From Actinoplanes lutulentus (lineage in GTDB: Bacteria; Actinomycetota; Actinomycetes; Mycobacteriales; Micromonosporaceae), in the NCBI RefSeq assembly GCF_003259845.1, contig NZ_QLMJ01000024.1:62001-126000 (forward strand): a DNA stretch of 64,000 bases. The letters run 5' to 3'. Below the pieces are notes generated by a model. That model did no database searches. It was not told where the DNA came from and saw only the letters and a program-made list of their open reading frames with translations. This document shows, in pieces, positions 8,529 to 16,878 of this stretch (position 1 is the first letter of the stretch; the number at the start of each line of letters is the position of its first letter). The position numbers and the translations under genes were made by a program.

Positions 8529-8819
8529 GCTCGCTCTGGCCTGCGCGATCTTGGGCCGCTGTTCCTGCTGGGCTGTGGTTCGGGGACCACGATCGCCCGC
8601 TCAGCCCGCTCAGCCCGCTCAGCCCGTTGTCCCGGGCTTGCCTCGGCGGGATCTTGGCGGGTTCTGGTTGCCATGTGGGCGGAACTCACCTAGATCGCGG
8701 TGGGAGACGCTGCCGCGGCCCTCTCTCCTGGTGAGGGCTGGTGCGCTGTCACTGGCGGGCGTTTGGGCGTACCCAAGGAGTTGGGTTGCTGGGTCTCCGT
8801 GTCGGAGAGGATGGGGGGT

Positions 8820-9689
8820 ATGAGTGGACTCACTGTTGGTGTTCTTGGCACCGGGATCATGGGGGCCGCCATGGCCCGCAACCTGGTCAAAGCTGGACAT
8901 GTAGTACGCGTCTGGAACCGCAGCCCCGACAAGGCGGCGCCGCTCGAAAAGGATGGCGCGCATCTTGCCGCCAGCCCGGCTGACGCGGTCAGTGAGGCGG
9001 ACGTCGTGCTGACCATGCTCTATGACGGCGACGCGGTGGCTGAGGTGATGCGGCAGGCGGCGCCGGGATTGCAGGCCGGGGCTTCGTGGGTGCAGTCGAC
9101 CACGGCGAGCCTGGAGTCGGTCGCCGAGATGGCGCGGTTCGCCGAGGAGCAAGGGGTGGTGTTCTTCGACGCGCCGGTGCTCGGTACCCGGCAGCCTGCT
9201 GAGGCGGGGCAGCTCACCATCCTTGCGGCCGGGCCCGTCGAGCACCGGACCGCGGTGGAGCCGGTTTTCCAGGCGGTCGGCGCGCGTACCGTCTGGACCG
9301 GGGAAGACGGTTCGGCCGGATCATCAACGCGGCTCAAGCTGGTCGCCAACAGTTGGGTGCTGGCGGCTACGCACGGCATCGGTGAGGCGCTGGCTCTCGC
9401 GAAAGGGCTCGGCGTCGACCCGGAGGACTTCTTCGGTCTGATCAGCGGCGGTCCGCTGGACATGGGCTACCTGCGCGCCAAAGGCGACGCGATTCTTCAG
9501 GGCAGGCTTTCGCCTGCGAGCTTCGCGGTGGTCACCGCCGAGAAGGACGCGCGGCTCATCGTCGATGCGGGTCGCAATCATGGGGTACGCCTAAACGTGG
9601 CCGAAGCCGGCGCGGAACGGTTCCGCCGAGCGGCCGAACTGGGGCACGGCGACGAGGACATGGCCGCGTCGTACTACGCCAGTTTCTAG
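8820..9689 (+). CDS. NAD(P)-dependent beta-hydroxyacid dehydrogenase (3-hydroxyisobutyrate dehydrogenase family)
   Basis: This 289-aa protein has an N-terminal dinucleotide fold (VGVLGTGIMGAAMARNLVKAG), a DAPVLGTRQPAEAGQLTILAAG segment where the family substrate motif lies, and a helical C-terminal domain with LKLVANSW containing the catalytic Lys. I chose ATG 8820 because it gives the normal family start; GTG 8700 would add 40 residues of non-conserved sequence. The family oxidises 3-hydroxyisobutyrate, tartronate semialdehyde or short-chain aldehydes; the substrate cannot be assigned. Its stop codon shares CTAG with the convergent regulator gene. Confidence 0.88.
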   Translation: MSGLTVGVLGTGIMGAAMARNLVKAGHVVRVWNRSPDKAAPLEKDGAHLAASPADAVSEADVVLTMLYDGDAVAEVMRQAAPGLQAGASWVQSTTASLESVAEMARFAEEQGVVFFDAPVLGTRQPAEAGQLTILAAGPVEHRTAVEPVFQAVGARTVWTGEDGSAGSSTRLKLVANSWVLAATHGIGEALALAKGLGVDPEDFFGLISGGPLDMGYLRAKGDAILQGRLSPASFAVVTAEKDARLIVDAGRNHGVRLNVAEAGAERFRRAAELGHGDEDMAASYYASF

Positions 9690-10045
9690 CCGTTCCCGTG
9701 AGCGCGTAACTCCACGCTCCCGTGAGCGCGTAACTCCACCAGGAGTCCGTCGCGATCGGTGAGGACCGCGCCGAGGATGCGCCGGCCTGCCGCCAGCAGG
9801 TCGGCGACGTCCGGGGTGCTCAGGGCGTACATCACCAGGGCGCCGTCGCGGAATGACGTCACGATGCCGGCGCGGCGCAGGACCGCGAGTTGCTGCGAGA
9901 GGTTCGAGGCTTCCACGTCGATCTCGGCGAGCAGGTCGCGGACCGGTTTCGCGCCGTCCTGCAGGAGTTCGAGCACCCGGATCCGCACCGGATGACCGAG
10001 GGTGCGGAACATCTCGGCCTTCGCCTGGTACAGCGGCACTGACAC
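9686..10045 (-). CDS. ArsR-family helix-turn-helix transcriptional regulator
   Basis: This 119-aa winged-helix repressor has AEMFRTLGHPVRIRVLELL, a recognition region VEASNLSQQLAVLRRAG and a wing SFRDGALVMYAL. No CxC metal motif is present, so a metal-independent signal or another site is likely. I chose GTG 10045 because GGAGGGA lies 6 nt upstream; the longer frame lacks a ribosome binding site. The C-terminus carries a duplicated VELRAHG heptad encoded by a 22-bp direct repeat. The 3' end overlaps the dehydrogenase stop by 4 bp. Confidence 0.85.
   Translation of the reverse strand: MSVPLYQAKAEMFRTLGHPVRIRVLELLQDGAKPVRDLLAEIDVEASNLSQQLAVLRRAGIVTSFRDGALVMYALSTPDVADLLAAGRRILGAVLTDRDGLLVELRAHGSVELRAHGNG
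9694..9739. repeat. Two-copy 22-bp tandem repeat (24-bp period)
   Basis: Copies at 9694-9715 and 9718-9739 are identical over TCCCGTGAGCGCGTAACTCC and two further bases. The period is a multiple of three, so it duplicates eight codons in the ArsR gene without a frameshift. Confidence 0.9.
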
Positions 10046-10265
10046 GTTGCGTCCCTCCGCATAGACCCCGAGTGGACACAACGCGGCAGGCGCGGACCGG
10101 TTACGGCGCTTTCGCAGTTTCGGAGTTGAAGAAATCTGCAACTCGCTGGTTCGACTCTATGGACATTTTCACGGGCCCGACTGTCCGAAGCGGACATTGT
10201 GTGCGATCGAATACGTCCTGCGTCCCTCAGTGTCGATCAGACCAAAGGACGTGGGAGGACTTGAG

Positions 10266-10637
10266 ATGCCGGACATGGACGTAGCCCTCAAGGACGCGAT
10301 GCAGGTCGACGGCGCCATCGGGGCCGCACTCGTCGACCGCGGCAGCGGGATGGCGCTGGGCATCGCCGGAGGGGGCAAGGACTTCGACCTCAGTGTGGCC
10401 GCGGCCGCGAACACCGAGGTGATCCGCGCGAAGCTGCGCACGATGGAGATGCTCGGCCTGCGCGAGAACGTCGAGGACATCCTGGTGACCCTGGACTCGC
10501 AGTACCACCTGCTCAGGCCGTTGACCGGCCGATCCGGTCAGGGCCTGTTCCTGTACCTCGCGCTGAACAAGGACCGCGCCAACCTGGCGCTGGCACGGCA
10601 CCAGCTCAAGCGGATCGAGGAGAACCTCGATATCTGA
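10266..10637 (+). CDS. Roadblock/LC7-like domain protein
   Basis: The product is 123 aa. The pattern of a helix, a GAIGAALVDRGSGMALGIAG beta hairpin, a helix with NTEVIRAKLRTMEMLG, then an ILVTLDSQYHLLRPL strand pair is that of roadblock/LC7 proteins, which partner small GTPases. ATG 10266 follows GGGAGG at good spacing. It is unlinked to the conservon at 50-57 kb, which has its own roadblock protein. It is divergent from the ArsR gene. No GTPase or kinase lies next to it, so the partner is unknown. Confidence 0.65.
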   Translation: MPDMDVALKDAMQVDGAIGAALVDRGSGMALGIAGGGKDFDLSVAAAANTEVIRAKLRTMEMLGLRENVEDILVTLDSQYHLLRPLTGRSGQGLFLYLALNKDRANLALARHQLKRIEENLDI

Positions 10638-10661
10638 CGCTGATCGCGGCGGATGGTGGTC

Positions 10662-11216
10662 TCAGTGCTGATGCCGCCACTCCGCCGCCAGCATCGCGAA
10701 CTGAAGCTCGCTGCTCCACTCGCCCTTGAAGAACTCGTTCTCCACGAGCAGCGCTTCCTGGCGCATGCCGAGCCGGCGGGCGACGTTCGCCGAGGCGGTG
10801 TTCCGTTCGTCGATGCGGGCCACGATGCGACGCAGGCCGACCTCCTCGAAACCGAGGCGGAGCATCGCACGGGCGGCTTCGGTGGCGTACCCATGACCGC
10901 CGAAGTCCGGGTTGAAGACGTATCCGACCTCGCCGCCGAGATGTTCCCGGCTGCGGTAGAAGAGCGTCACATCGCCGACCAGCTGGCCGGTCTCGCGCAG
11001 CTCGACGCCGAGCCCCAGGGCCTGGCCCTCGTCGGTCAGCTCGGTGTTGGTGAAGACGGTGTTGAGGCGGTCCAGGGCCCGCTCGCGGTCCCATGGTTCC
11101 GTCGGGATGTAGGGGTGAATCTCCGGCCGCGACCGGTAAGCGAGCAGGCCATCGGCATCGGCGACCGTCAGTGGGCGAAGCAGCAGACGCTCGGTCCGGA
11201 TCGGGTAGGTCGGCAC
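10662..11216 (-). CDS. GNAT family N-acetyltransferase (RimJ/RimL type)
   Basis: This acetyl-CoA-dependent N-acetyltransferase is about 184 aa, with the typical RTERLLLRPLTVADAD start, an acetyl-CoA loop region (NPDFGGHGYATEAARAML) and NTASANVARRLGM near the end. The frame is open to GTG 11258, but the first 14 codons read through a repeat containing TTATCCACA and do not resemble the family, so GTG 11216 is preferred; neither start has a clear ribosome binding site. The substrate (ribosomal protein N-terminus or a small amine) is unknown. Confidence 0.85.
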   Translation of the reverse strand: MPTYPIRTERLLLRPLTVADADGLLAYRSRPEIHPYIPTEPWDRERALDRLNTVFTNTELTDEGQALGLGVELRETGQLVGDVTLFYRSREHLGGEVGYVFNPDFGGHGYATEAARAMLRLGFEEVGLRRIVARIDERNTASANVARRLGMRQEALLVENEFFKGEWSSELQFAMLAAEWRHQH

Positions 11217-11297
11217 GAAGTCGATCGTGCCATTCGAACATAGGTTCGAGTTATCCACAGCCTGTGTGCACAGCCTGTGGGTTTCGCCGCGGAAGGG

Positions 11298-11909
11298 TCA
11301 GAACCGCCGGTCGGGTGCGGCGCTGGCGCGCCTCCCGACCAGATTCCAGACGCCCGGGAGCAAGGCTGCGGCCAGGAGCGTCTTCAGCACGTCGCCGATA
11401 AGGTACGGAATAAGCCCGGCACTGACCGCGGCGGCGAGGCCCATGCCCGTCGCAAAGGCGAGCCAGGGCACCCCGATCAGATAGATCAGTGCGCTGCCGG
11501 CGGCCATCAAGCCGATGGTGTGCATCGGCCGGCGGTCCGCTCCGAGGGCTGCCAGCTGCCCGGCGAGGGCGGCGGCGAGGATGAAACCGATCAGGTAACC
11601 GCCGGTCGCGGCGGGCCAGCCCGCGGTGCCGCCGGCGAACCAGGGAACACCGGCCGCGCCGGCGATCGCGTAGATCAGCATGCTCACCGCGCCGCGGGAG
11701 GCGCCGAGCGCGGCACCGGCGAGCACGACGGCGAACGTCTGGCCGGTGATCGGGACGGGCGAGCCGGGCACCGGGATGGAGATCTGCGCGGCCAGGCCCA
11801 CGGCACTCGCCGCACCGAGGACGAGAACCATGTCGCGGACGACGGAGCGGCCCCAGACATCAGCCAGAACACCTGTTGGCCGACCAGGTACCACCATGCC
11901 GTACGTCAC
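11298..11909 (-). CDS. bioY: Biotin transporter BioY (ECF substrate-binding component)
   Basis: This 203-aa, six-helix membrane protein has BioY signatures: IPVPGSPVPITGQTFAV near the first loop, then GGTAGWPAATGGYLIGF, which lines the biotin site. I chose GTG 11909 because GGAAGGA precedes it at 6-7 nt; the ORF extension to 11945 lacks a site. BioY captures biotin and works with the EcfT/EcfA energising module or alone. No bioM/bioN is adjacent, so it probably uses shared ECF components elsewhere. Confidence 0.9.
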   Translation of the reverse strand: MTYGMVVPGRPTGVLADVWGRSVVRDMVLVLGAASAVGLAAQISIPVPGSPVPITGQTFAVVLAGAALGASRGAVSMLIYAIAGAAGVPWFAGGTAGWPAATGGYLIGFILAAALAGQLAALGADRRPMHTIGLMAAGSALIYLIGVPWLAFATGMGLAAAVSAGLIPYLIGDVLKTLLAAALLPGVWNLVGRRASAAPDRRF

Positions 11910-12011
11910 CGCGTGTCCTTCCACTTGCCCAGATCTTGATCGCACTGTAAGCCCGTGCCGTTCAGAACGGCAGGGGCCCGGGTGCGAATGTGATGTTGTG
12001 GTGATCCTGTG

Positions 12012-12039
12012 GGGCCGCCGGGCCGGAACCCGGCGGCCC
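12012..12039 (-). terminator. Hairpin terminator after the M4 protease gene
   Basis: An 11-bp perfect GC stem (12012-12022 with 12029-12039) and 6-nt loop lie 8 bases beyond the protease stop codon. No U-run follows, as is common in actinobacteria. Confidence 0.65.
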
Positions 12040-12046
12040 GTCCAGG

Positions 12047-14008
12047 TCAGACGGTCAGCGTCCAGGTGTTGATGTACCCGGTGTCCGTCGAGTACACGTC
12101 CTGGGCCTTGAGTCGCCAGGTGCCGTTCGCCGCCTCGCTGGAGACGTTCACGGTGTACGTGGTGTTCACGTTGTCCGCGCTGTCCGAGCTTGAGGTGGCC
12201 TTCAGGTTGTAGGTCGTCCCGTCCGGCGCGACCAGGTCGACCCGCAGGTCACCCCGGTACGTGTGAACGATGTTGACCGCAACGGTCGAGGTCGACGAGG
12301 CGTTGCGGGCACAGCTGAGCGTGATGTTGCTGTAGACCGCGGCGCCGGCGTCCGGAATGGACACGTCGGTCGCGTTGGTGCCGGTGCAGGAGGCCGGCGG
12401 CGTGCTCGTCGAGGTGGTCGGGCTCGGCGAAACGGTCGTCGAGGGGCTCGGCGAGGTCGTCGTCGTGGTGCACGTCGGGTCGGCGGTCTGCGCCGGAACG
12501 CTCACCGCGTCCCAGGCGGCCTTCGTCTTGTTGAAGAGGCCACACGTGGTGTCCAGAGCCTTCGCCGCGGTCAGCGTCCAGGTGCGGTACTTCAGGTACG
12601 ACGAGCTGGACGTCTTCATCAGCATCGCGTTGTACATGATCTTGGTAGCGGTCTGGATGCCGACGCCGGTGAGCGCGCCGGTGCCGCTGCACCGGGTGCT
12701 GGCGGGCTGGCCGTTGGTCGGGTTGGTGCCCTCGGCGAGCAGGTAGAACCAGTGGTTGCCGGGGCCGGCCGCGGCGTGCACTTCCTGCGTCGGGGTGCTG
12801 CTGGAGTAGCAGTTGTCGTCACCGGCGAGCGACGGGTTGTACATGTACCGGATCGGGCCGCTGCCGACCAGGTTGACCTCTTCGCCGACCTGGTAGTCCG
12901 GCGGGTCGTTGGGGTTGTTCGCGAACGCCTCGGTGGCCGCACCGAAGACGTCGCCGACGAACTCCTGGGTGCCGTTGCCGGAGATGCCGCCCGGGGTGTT
13001 GTCGTCGATGCCGTGACCGACCTCGTGGCCCACCACGTCAGGGGAGGCGATCCACTGACCGGCGGAGTTCTTGCCGATCTGAATCTGGGTGCCGTCGTAG
13101 TACGCGTTCGTGTCGTTCAGGCCGACCCGGATCGGCCAGGCGCCGCCACTGCTGGTGAAGCCGGTGCGGCCCAGCCAGCTGGACAGCATGCCCTTTTCCT
13201 TCTGCGCCGAGTAGAAAGCGTCGACGCAGCCGGTCTCCTTGGCGGTGCCGGTGCCGTTGCCCCAGACGTTGTCGGTGCCGCTGAAGACCGTGTTGGTCGA
13301 CGAGTCCTGGCAGCTCAGGGTGGTGATCGACGGGTCACGCAGGCTGTAGGTGGAGCCGGACAGCGTGGTGTCCAGGCTGACCGAGCCGGTGATCCAGCCG
13401 GTTCCGGTGCCGGCCACGTCCATCACGTGCTCGTACGTGCGAAGCACCGAGCCGGTGGCCGCGTCAACGTCGACGGTGAGCCGGCTGACGCCCTCGTCGC
13501 CCGTACCGTTGATGGTGGATTCCCAGGCCAGGGTGGGGTCACCGGTCGTGGTGACGACGACGAGCTTGGTGCTCTCGACGTTCTTCACCGTCTTCAGTTC
13601 ACTCTTGGCGATCTTGAGGGAATCCGCGGCCGTCAGCTTCGGCGTGATCGCGAGTTCGCCGATCGGGCTGCTCTGCGCCACCGAGGTGTATTTGGTGTTA
13701 CCGGCGTGGTCGGTGACGACGACGAAGTCGCCGCCGATCACGTTCAGTCCCTTGTAGGTGCGCTCATAGGGCACGTACTGGAGTTTGTCGGTGGAGATCA
13801 CCGGACGTTGGACGTAGGCCTCGCCATCGCTTGCCTGCAGGGTGGCAGGCTGGGCGGCAACCAGGTCGGCGGCGGAATCGGCTGCTGTCTCGGCCGCTGC
13901 GGACGGGCTCACCGGCTGGGCGGTCGCCGGGCTGGTGACCCACACCATCGCCGAGGCGGCCGCGGTCGCGGCGGTCACGGCGATGACGACAGGGGTACGG
14001 GATTTCAC
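12047..14008 (-). CDS. Secreted M4 family (thermolysin-like) metalloprotease with C-terminal P domain
   Basis: The product is 653 aa. A signal peptide ending near ATAQP is followed by an FTP/PepSY-type propeptide (about 60-200). The catalytic domain has HEVGH at residues 328-332 as zinc site, QEFVGD supplying the third ligand Glu349, and VHAAAGPGNHWFY with His411 as the likely transition-state residue. After a Thr/Ser/Pro linker (about 515-540) comes a proprotein convertase P-like domain (541-653) ending NTWTLTV. GTG 14008 follows AAGGAG. It is secreted, self-processed and calcium-dependent by family analogy, and feeds peptide uptake. The HExxH-to-Glu spacing is three residues shorter than thermolysin. 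Confidence 0.92.
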   Translation of the reverse strand: MKSRTPVVIAVTAATAAASAMVWVTSPATAQPVSPSAAAETAADSAADLVAAQPATLQASDGEAYVQRPVISTDKLQYVPYERTYKGLNVIGGDFVVVTDHAGNTKYTSVAQSSPIGELAITPKLTAADSLKIAKSELKTVKNVESTKLVVVTTTGDPTLAWESTINGTGDEGVSRLTVDVDAATGSVLRTYEHVMDVAGTGTGWITGSVSLDTTLSGSTYSLRDPSITTLSCQDSSTNTVFSGTDNVWGNGTGTAKETGCVDAFYSAQKEKGMLSSWLGRTGFTSSGGAWPIRVGLNDTNAYYDGTQIQIGKNSAGQWIASPDVVGHEVGHGIDDNTPGGISGNGTQEFVGDVFGAATEAFANNPNDPPDYQVGEEVNLVGSGPIRYMYNPSLAGDDNCYSSSTPTQEVHAAAGPGNHWFYLLAEGTNPTNGQPASTRCSGTGALTGVGIQTATKIMYNAMLMKTSSSSYLKYRTWTLTAAKALDTTCGLFNKTKAAWDAVSVPAQTADPTCTTTTTSPSPSTTVSPSPTTSTSTPPASCTGTNATDVSIPDAGAAVYSNITLSCARNASSTSTVAVNIVHTYRGDLRVDLVAPDGTTYNLKATSSSDSADNVNTTYTVNVSSEAANGTWRLKAQDVYSTDTGYINTWTLTV

Positions 14009-14115
14009 GCTGCGTGCTCCTTACCGCCCGTGGGGTGTCCGGGCAGGCGTGGGATTAGTTGACGCAGACGCTAAGCATCGATGAACTTCACCGAATCAGG
14101 GAAAACCCTCGTCGT

Positions 14116-14757
14116 TCATTCGCCGACTTCACTGACCTCAACAAACGGGGCGCCGTTGAACCACTGCGCGTGAATGATGAAGCTGTGGCCGGTCTCGTTG
14201 AAGTAGACCGCGAGGTTGACGTCGGAACCGTTCTTCTCGACCGTGTAACCGTCGGCCGGCGTCGCCGTGACCAGGTAAACCGTGCCGTCGCTGATCATCT
14301 TGATGACCGCGCGACCGCCGTCGGTGGTGAACGTCTTCACGTACGTCTTCACGCCGTCGTCGCTGGTGGTAACCGTCCAGCCGTCCTCGGTCGTGGTCGT
14401 CGGCCGGGTCGTGGTGGCAGCCGCCGTGGGTTTCGCCGTCGCGGGAGCAGTCGGGTCCGCGGTGGCCGGTTTGGACGTTGGCTTACGAGATGTCCGGCTC
14501 GGCTGGGCGGTAGCCGTCTCCGACTCGTCATCGGCCGGAACCGACGGTTCGGTTGCTGTCGGTGACGGTGCTTCGGTCTTTGTGGTAACCGCCACTTCGG
14601 CCGCCGGCACCCGTCCCAGATCCGGTAGCGCTCCCACGTCGGTCTTCGCCGCGTTCAGGACCGGAGATAGTGCGAAGGAGGAAAGCACGATGCTGGTCGC
14701 GGTGGCAAGACACCACCCGGCTATCGGCACCCACCTCGTAGATCGCACGAACGGCAT
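14116..14757 (-). CDS. Putative secreted or membrane-anchored protein with Thr/Pro-rich linker
   Basis: The product is 213 aa and I do not recognise a family. An N-terminal hydrophobic helix (WVPIAGWCLATATSIVLSSFAL) is followed by a Ser/Thr/Pro/Ala-rich region (about 60-125) and a compact C-terminal domain of about 90 residues with a Trp/Tyr/Phe-rich beta pattern. It looks like an extracytoplasmic domain on a flexible stalk. ATG 14757 is very close to GAGAGG, so GTG 14748 is equally possible. It is divergent from the two-component system, with only 28 bp between starts, so it may be controlled by it. Confidence 0.7.
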   Translation of the reverse strand: MPFVRSTRWVPIAGWCLATATSIVLSSFALSPVLNAAKTDVGALPDLGRVPAAEVAVTTKTEAPSPTATEPSVPADDESETATAQPSRTSRKPTSKPATADPTAPATAKPTAAATTTRPTTTTEDGWTVTTSDDGVKTYVKTFTTDGGRAVIKMISDGTVYLVTATPADGYTVEKNGSDVNLAVYFNETGHSFIIHAQWFNGAPFVEVSEVGE

Positions 14758-14785
14758 CCTCTCACCTGGCCCTATGGTTTACGCC

Positions 14786-15472
14786 ATGGCGATGATCCTG
14801 TTGGTCGAGGACGACCGCATCATCACGGCTGCGCTGACCCGTGCGCTGACCGATGCCGGGCATGTGGTGCGCCCGGTCGGTCAGGCTGCCCAGGCATTGC
14901 GGATCGTCACTCAGGAGCGTCCTGACCTGGTGATTCTCGACCTCGGACTGCCTGACATCGACGGCACGGACGCGCTGCGGATGATGCGTACGGTCTCTGA
15001 CGTTCCTGTGATCGTCGCCACCGCGCGGCGGTCCGAGGCGGACATCATCGCACTGCTGTCGGCCGGCGCCGACGACTACGTGACGAAGCCGTTCTCCGGC
15101 GGGCACATCCTGGCCCGGATCTCGGCGGTGCTGCGCCGGGCGCGCACGATCGAGCAACAGCAGCCGAACGCGATCACCGTCGGCGAACTGGTGATCAAGC
15201 CTCGTCAGCGGCGGGTCGAGCTCCGCGGTGAGCCGTTGCAGCTGACCCGGCGGGAGTTCGACGTTCTCGCGTACCTCGCCGAGCGGGTGGGCCAGGTGAT
15301 CAGCCGGCGTGAGTTGATGAACCAGGTGTGGCAGCAGGCGCGGATCGGCGAGGAGCAGACCATCGACGTCCACATCTCGTGGCTGCGCCGCAAGCTGGGT
15401 GAGACCGCCGCGAAGCCGCGCTTCCTGCACACCGTCCGAGGAGTCGGCGTCATGATGGTCGATCCGCAATGA
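14786..15472 (+). CDS. OmpR-family response regulator
   Basis: The product is 228 aa. The receiver domain has acidic pair EDD (residues 8-10), phospho-acceptor Asp52 in LDLGLPDIDG, the conserved Thr/Ala switch and Lys in DDYVTKPF. The winged-helix output domain has LTRREFDVLAYLAE and TIDVHISWLRRKLG with C-terminal HTVRGVGVMM. ATG 14786 is the middle of three candidate starts (14774, 14786, 14792); none has a strong ribosome binding site, so leaderless translation is possible. It is coupled by ATGA overlap to the kinase gene and probably controls the following LPMO gene; that target is inference. Confidence 0.93.
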   Translation: MAMILLVEDDRIITAALTRALTDAGHVVRPVGQAAQALRIVTQERPDLVILDLGLPDIDGTDALRMMRTVSDVPVIVATARRSEADIIALLSAGADDYVTKPFSGGHILARISAVLRRARTIEQQQPNAITVGELVIKPRQRRVELRGEPLQLTRREFDVLAYLAERVGQVISRRELMNQVWQQARIGEEQTIDVHISWLRRKLGETAAKPRFLHTVRGVGVMMVDPQ

Positions 15473-16788
15473 GATGGGCGCTGAACCGTCTTGCATTGGC
15501 GATCACGTCGATGGTCGCCCTGGCGTTTCTGGTCCCGCTCGCGGTCGCGACAAGGCAGATCGCGTACGACCGGGCGATCTCCGACGCGCGGCAGCAGGCC
15601 ACCTCGATGGTGACCGTGCTCGGCGTCAACAGTGATCTGACCGAGCTGACCAACGCGGTGGCCAGCACCGCGGCGGGCAGCGCCGGGCGACTCGCGATCC
15701 ACCTGCCCGAGCTGGACCCGATCGGCGTCACGCACCTCACCGACGCGACGGTCAGCCGGGCCGCATCCGAACGCCGGTCGGCCACCGCCGAGGCTCCGGG
15801 CGGGATCGCGTACCTGCAGCCCACGGTGCTCACCGACGGTCGTACCGTCGTGGTCGAGGTTTTTGTCCCTGAGGAGGAGACCCGGCGTGGGGTCTCGTCG
15901 GCGTGGCTCGCCCTCGGTGGACTCGCGATCGTCCTGGTGGGCGGCTCGGTGCTGCTCGCCGACCGGCTCGGCAGCCAGCTGGTCAAGTCCACCCGCCAGC
16001 TCGCGGCGGCCACCCGCCGGCTGGGCGGCGGTGAGCTGAACGAACGGATCACCCCGACCGGGCCGCGCGAGCTGCGCGACGCAGCCCGGGACTTCAACGC
16101 GATGGCCGACGACCTGCGCCGGCTTCTGGATCGCGAGCGCGAGCTGGCCGCGGACCTTTCACACCGATTGCGTACGCCGTTGACAGGCCTGCGCCTCGAT
16201 GTCGAAGCGATGCCGCCCGGGCCGATCGCGGAACGGATGCAGCAGGCCTGTGACCTGCTCGACGAGGAACTCGAAGCGATCATCACGGGCGCCCGGCTGG
16301 GCAGTGTCGAAGTCCGCGGCACCGAGGAGTGCGACCTGGTCGAGATGCTTGCCGACCGGCTGGCGTTCTGGTCGGTGCTGGCCGAGGACCAGGAACGGCC
16401 GTGGGAAGTGGTCGGCGGGCACGAGCCGGTCATGGTCCCGATGTCGCGCAGCGACGTGATCCTGGTGGTCGACGCGATGCTCGGCAACGTCTTCTCGCAC
16501 ACGCCGGACGGTGTCGCGTTCCGCGTCATCGTCTCCAGCAGCGGCCTGCTCGTCGATGATGCCGGCCCCGGAATCCCGGATCCGGAGAACGCGGTGAAAC
16601 GCGGATTCAGCGGCGCCGGATCGACCGGACTGGGCCTGGACATCGTTCGCCGCGCGGCGGAAACTGTGCGCGGGCAATTGGTCATCGACCGCAGCCCACT
16701 GGGCGGCGCCCGCGTCGGACTCCTGCTCCACGCGGCTCCCGAAGAGCCCGAACCCCAGCCTCGGCGGCGTCGTCGCGCGGTTTCGTAA
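15469..16788 (+). CDS. Sensor histidine kinase
   Basis: The product is 439 aa. TM1 lies at about 8-27 and TM2 at about 145-165, with a small periplasmic region of 115 residues between; a HAMP linker follows to about 220. The H-box ADLSHRLRTPLTGLRLD has phospho-accepting His232. The ATPase domain shows an N-box-like GNVFSHTPDG, G1 DDAGPGIPDP and G2 GSTGLGLDIV. The tail is Arg-rich. It overlaps the regulator gene by 4 bp (ATGA). The signal is unknown; the short sensor domain and the flanking secreted-enzyme gene suggest an envelope or polysaccharide cue. Confidence 0.93.
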   Translation: MRWALNRLALAITSMVALAFLVPLAVATRQIAYDRAISDARQQATSMVTVLGVNSDLTELTNAVASTAAGSAGRLAIHLPELDPIGVTHLTDATVSRAASERRSATAEAPGGIAYLQPTVLTDGRTVVVEVFVPEEETRRGVSSAWLALGGLAIVLVGGSVLLADRLGSQLVKSTRQLAAATRRLGGGELNERITPTGPRELRDAARDFNAMADDLRRLLDRERELAADLSHRLRTPLTGLRLDVEAMPPGPIAERMQQACDLLDEELEAIITGARLGSVEVRGTEECDLVEMLADRLAFWSVLAEDQERPWEVVGGHEPVMVPMSRSDVILVVDAMLGNVFSHTPDGVAFRVIVSSSGLLVDDAGPGIPDPENAVKRGFSGAGSTGLGLDIVRRAAETVRGQLVIDRSPLGGARVGLLLHAAPEEPEPQPRRRRRAVS

Positions 16789-16811
16789 GGATTTTCGGTC
16801 GCTTTAAGGAT
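16786..16811 (+). promoter_or_regulatory. TAAGGAT direct repeat upstream of the LPMO gene
   Basis: TAAGGAT occurs at 16786-16792 and again at 16805-16811, 19 bases apart, about 70-90 bases before the LPMO start. OmpR-type regulators bind direct repeats with one- or two-turn spacing. A related GCTTAAAGGATCC occurs in the chitinase promoter (43581-43593). The assignment is inference. Confidence 0.4.
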
Positions 16812-16878
16812 CCGTTATGGCGGCACTCCCTAACGTTCTGGCACGTAACCGCCAGGACGAAATGTTCGGAGAGCTGAC

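Larger units (their letters stand above)
8152..8819. other. Repeat-rich intergenic spacer
   Basis: These 668 bases between divergent genes hold no gene I can support. They contain two related hairpins (8262-8308 and 8354-8400), a 28-bp direct repeat (8440-8467 and 8501-8528) and a run of CAGCCCGCT units near 8598-8622. The plus-strand frame open from 8700 reads into the dehydrogenase but has no supporting start. Confidence 0.7.

Noticed and set aside
11251..11259. TTATCCACA, a DnaA-box consensus match
   Set aside because: A single box inside a short repeat with no dnaA, dnaN or AT-rich unwinding region nearby; chance or repeat-derived.
12263..14062. 599-codon plus-strand frame over the M4 protease gene
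   Set aside because: Antisense shadow of a GC-rich gene; the minus strand has intact zinc motifs and a signal peptide.
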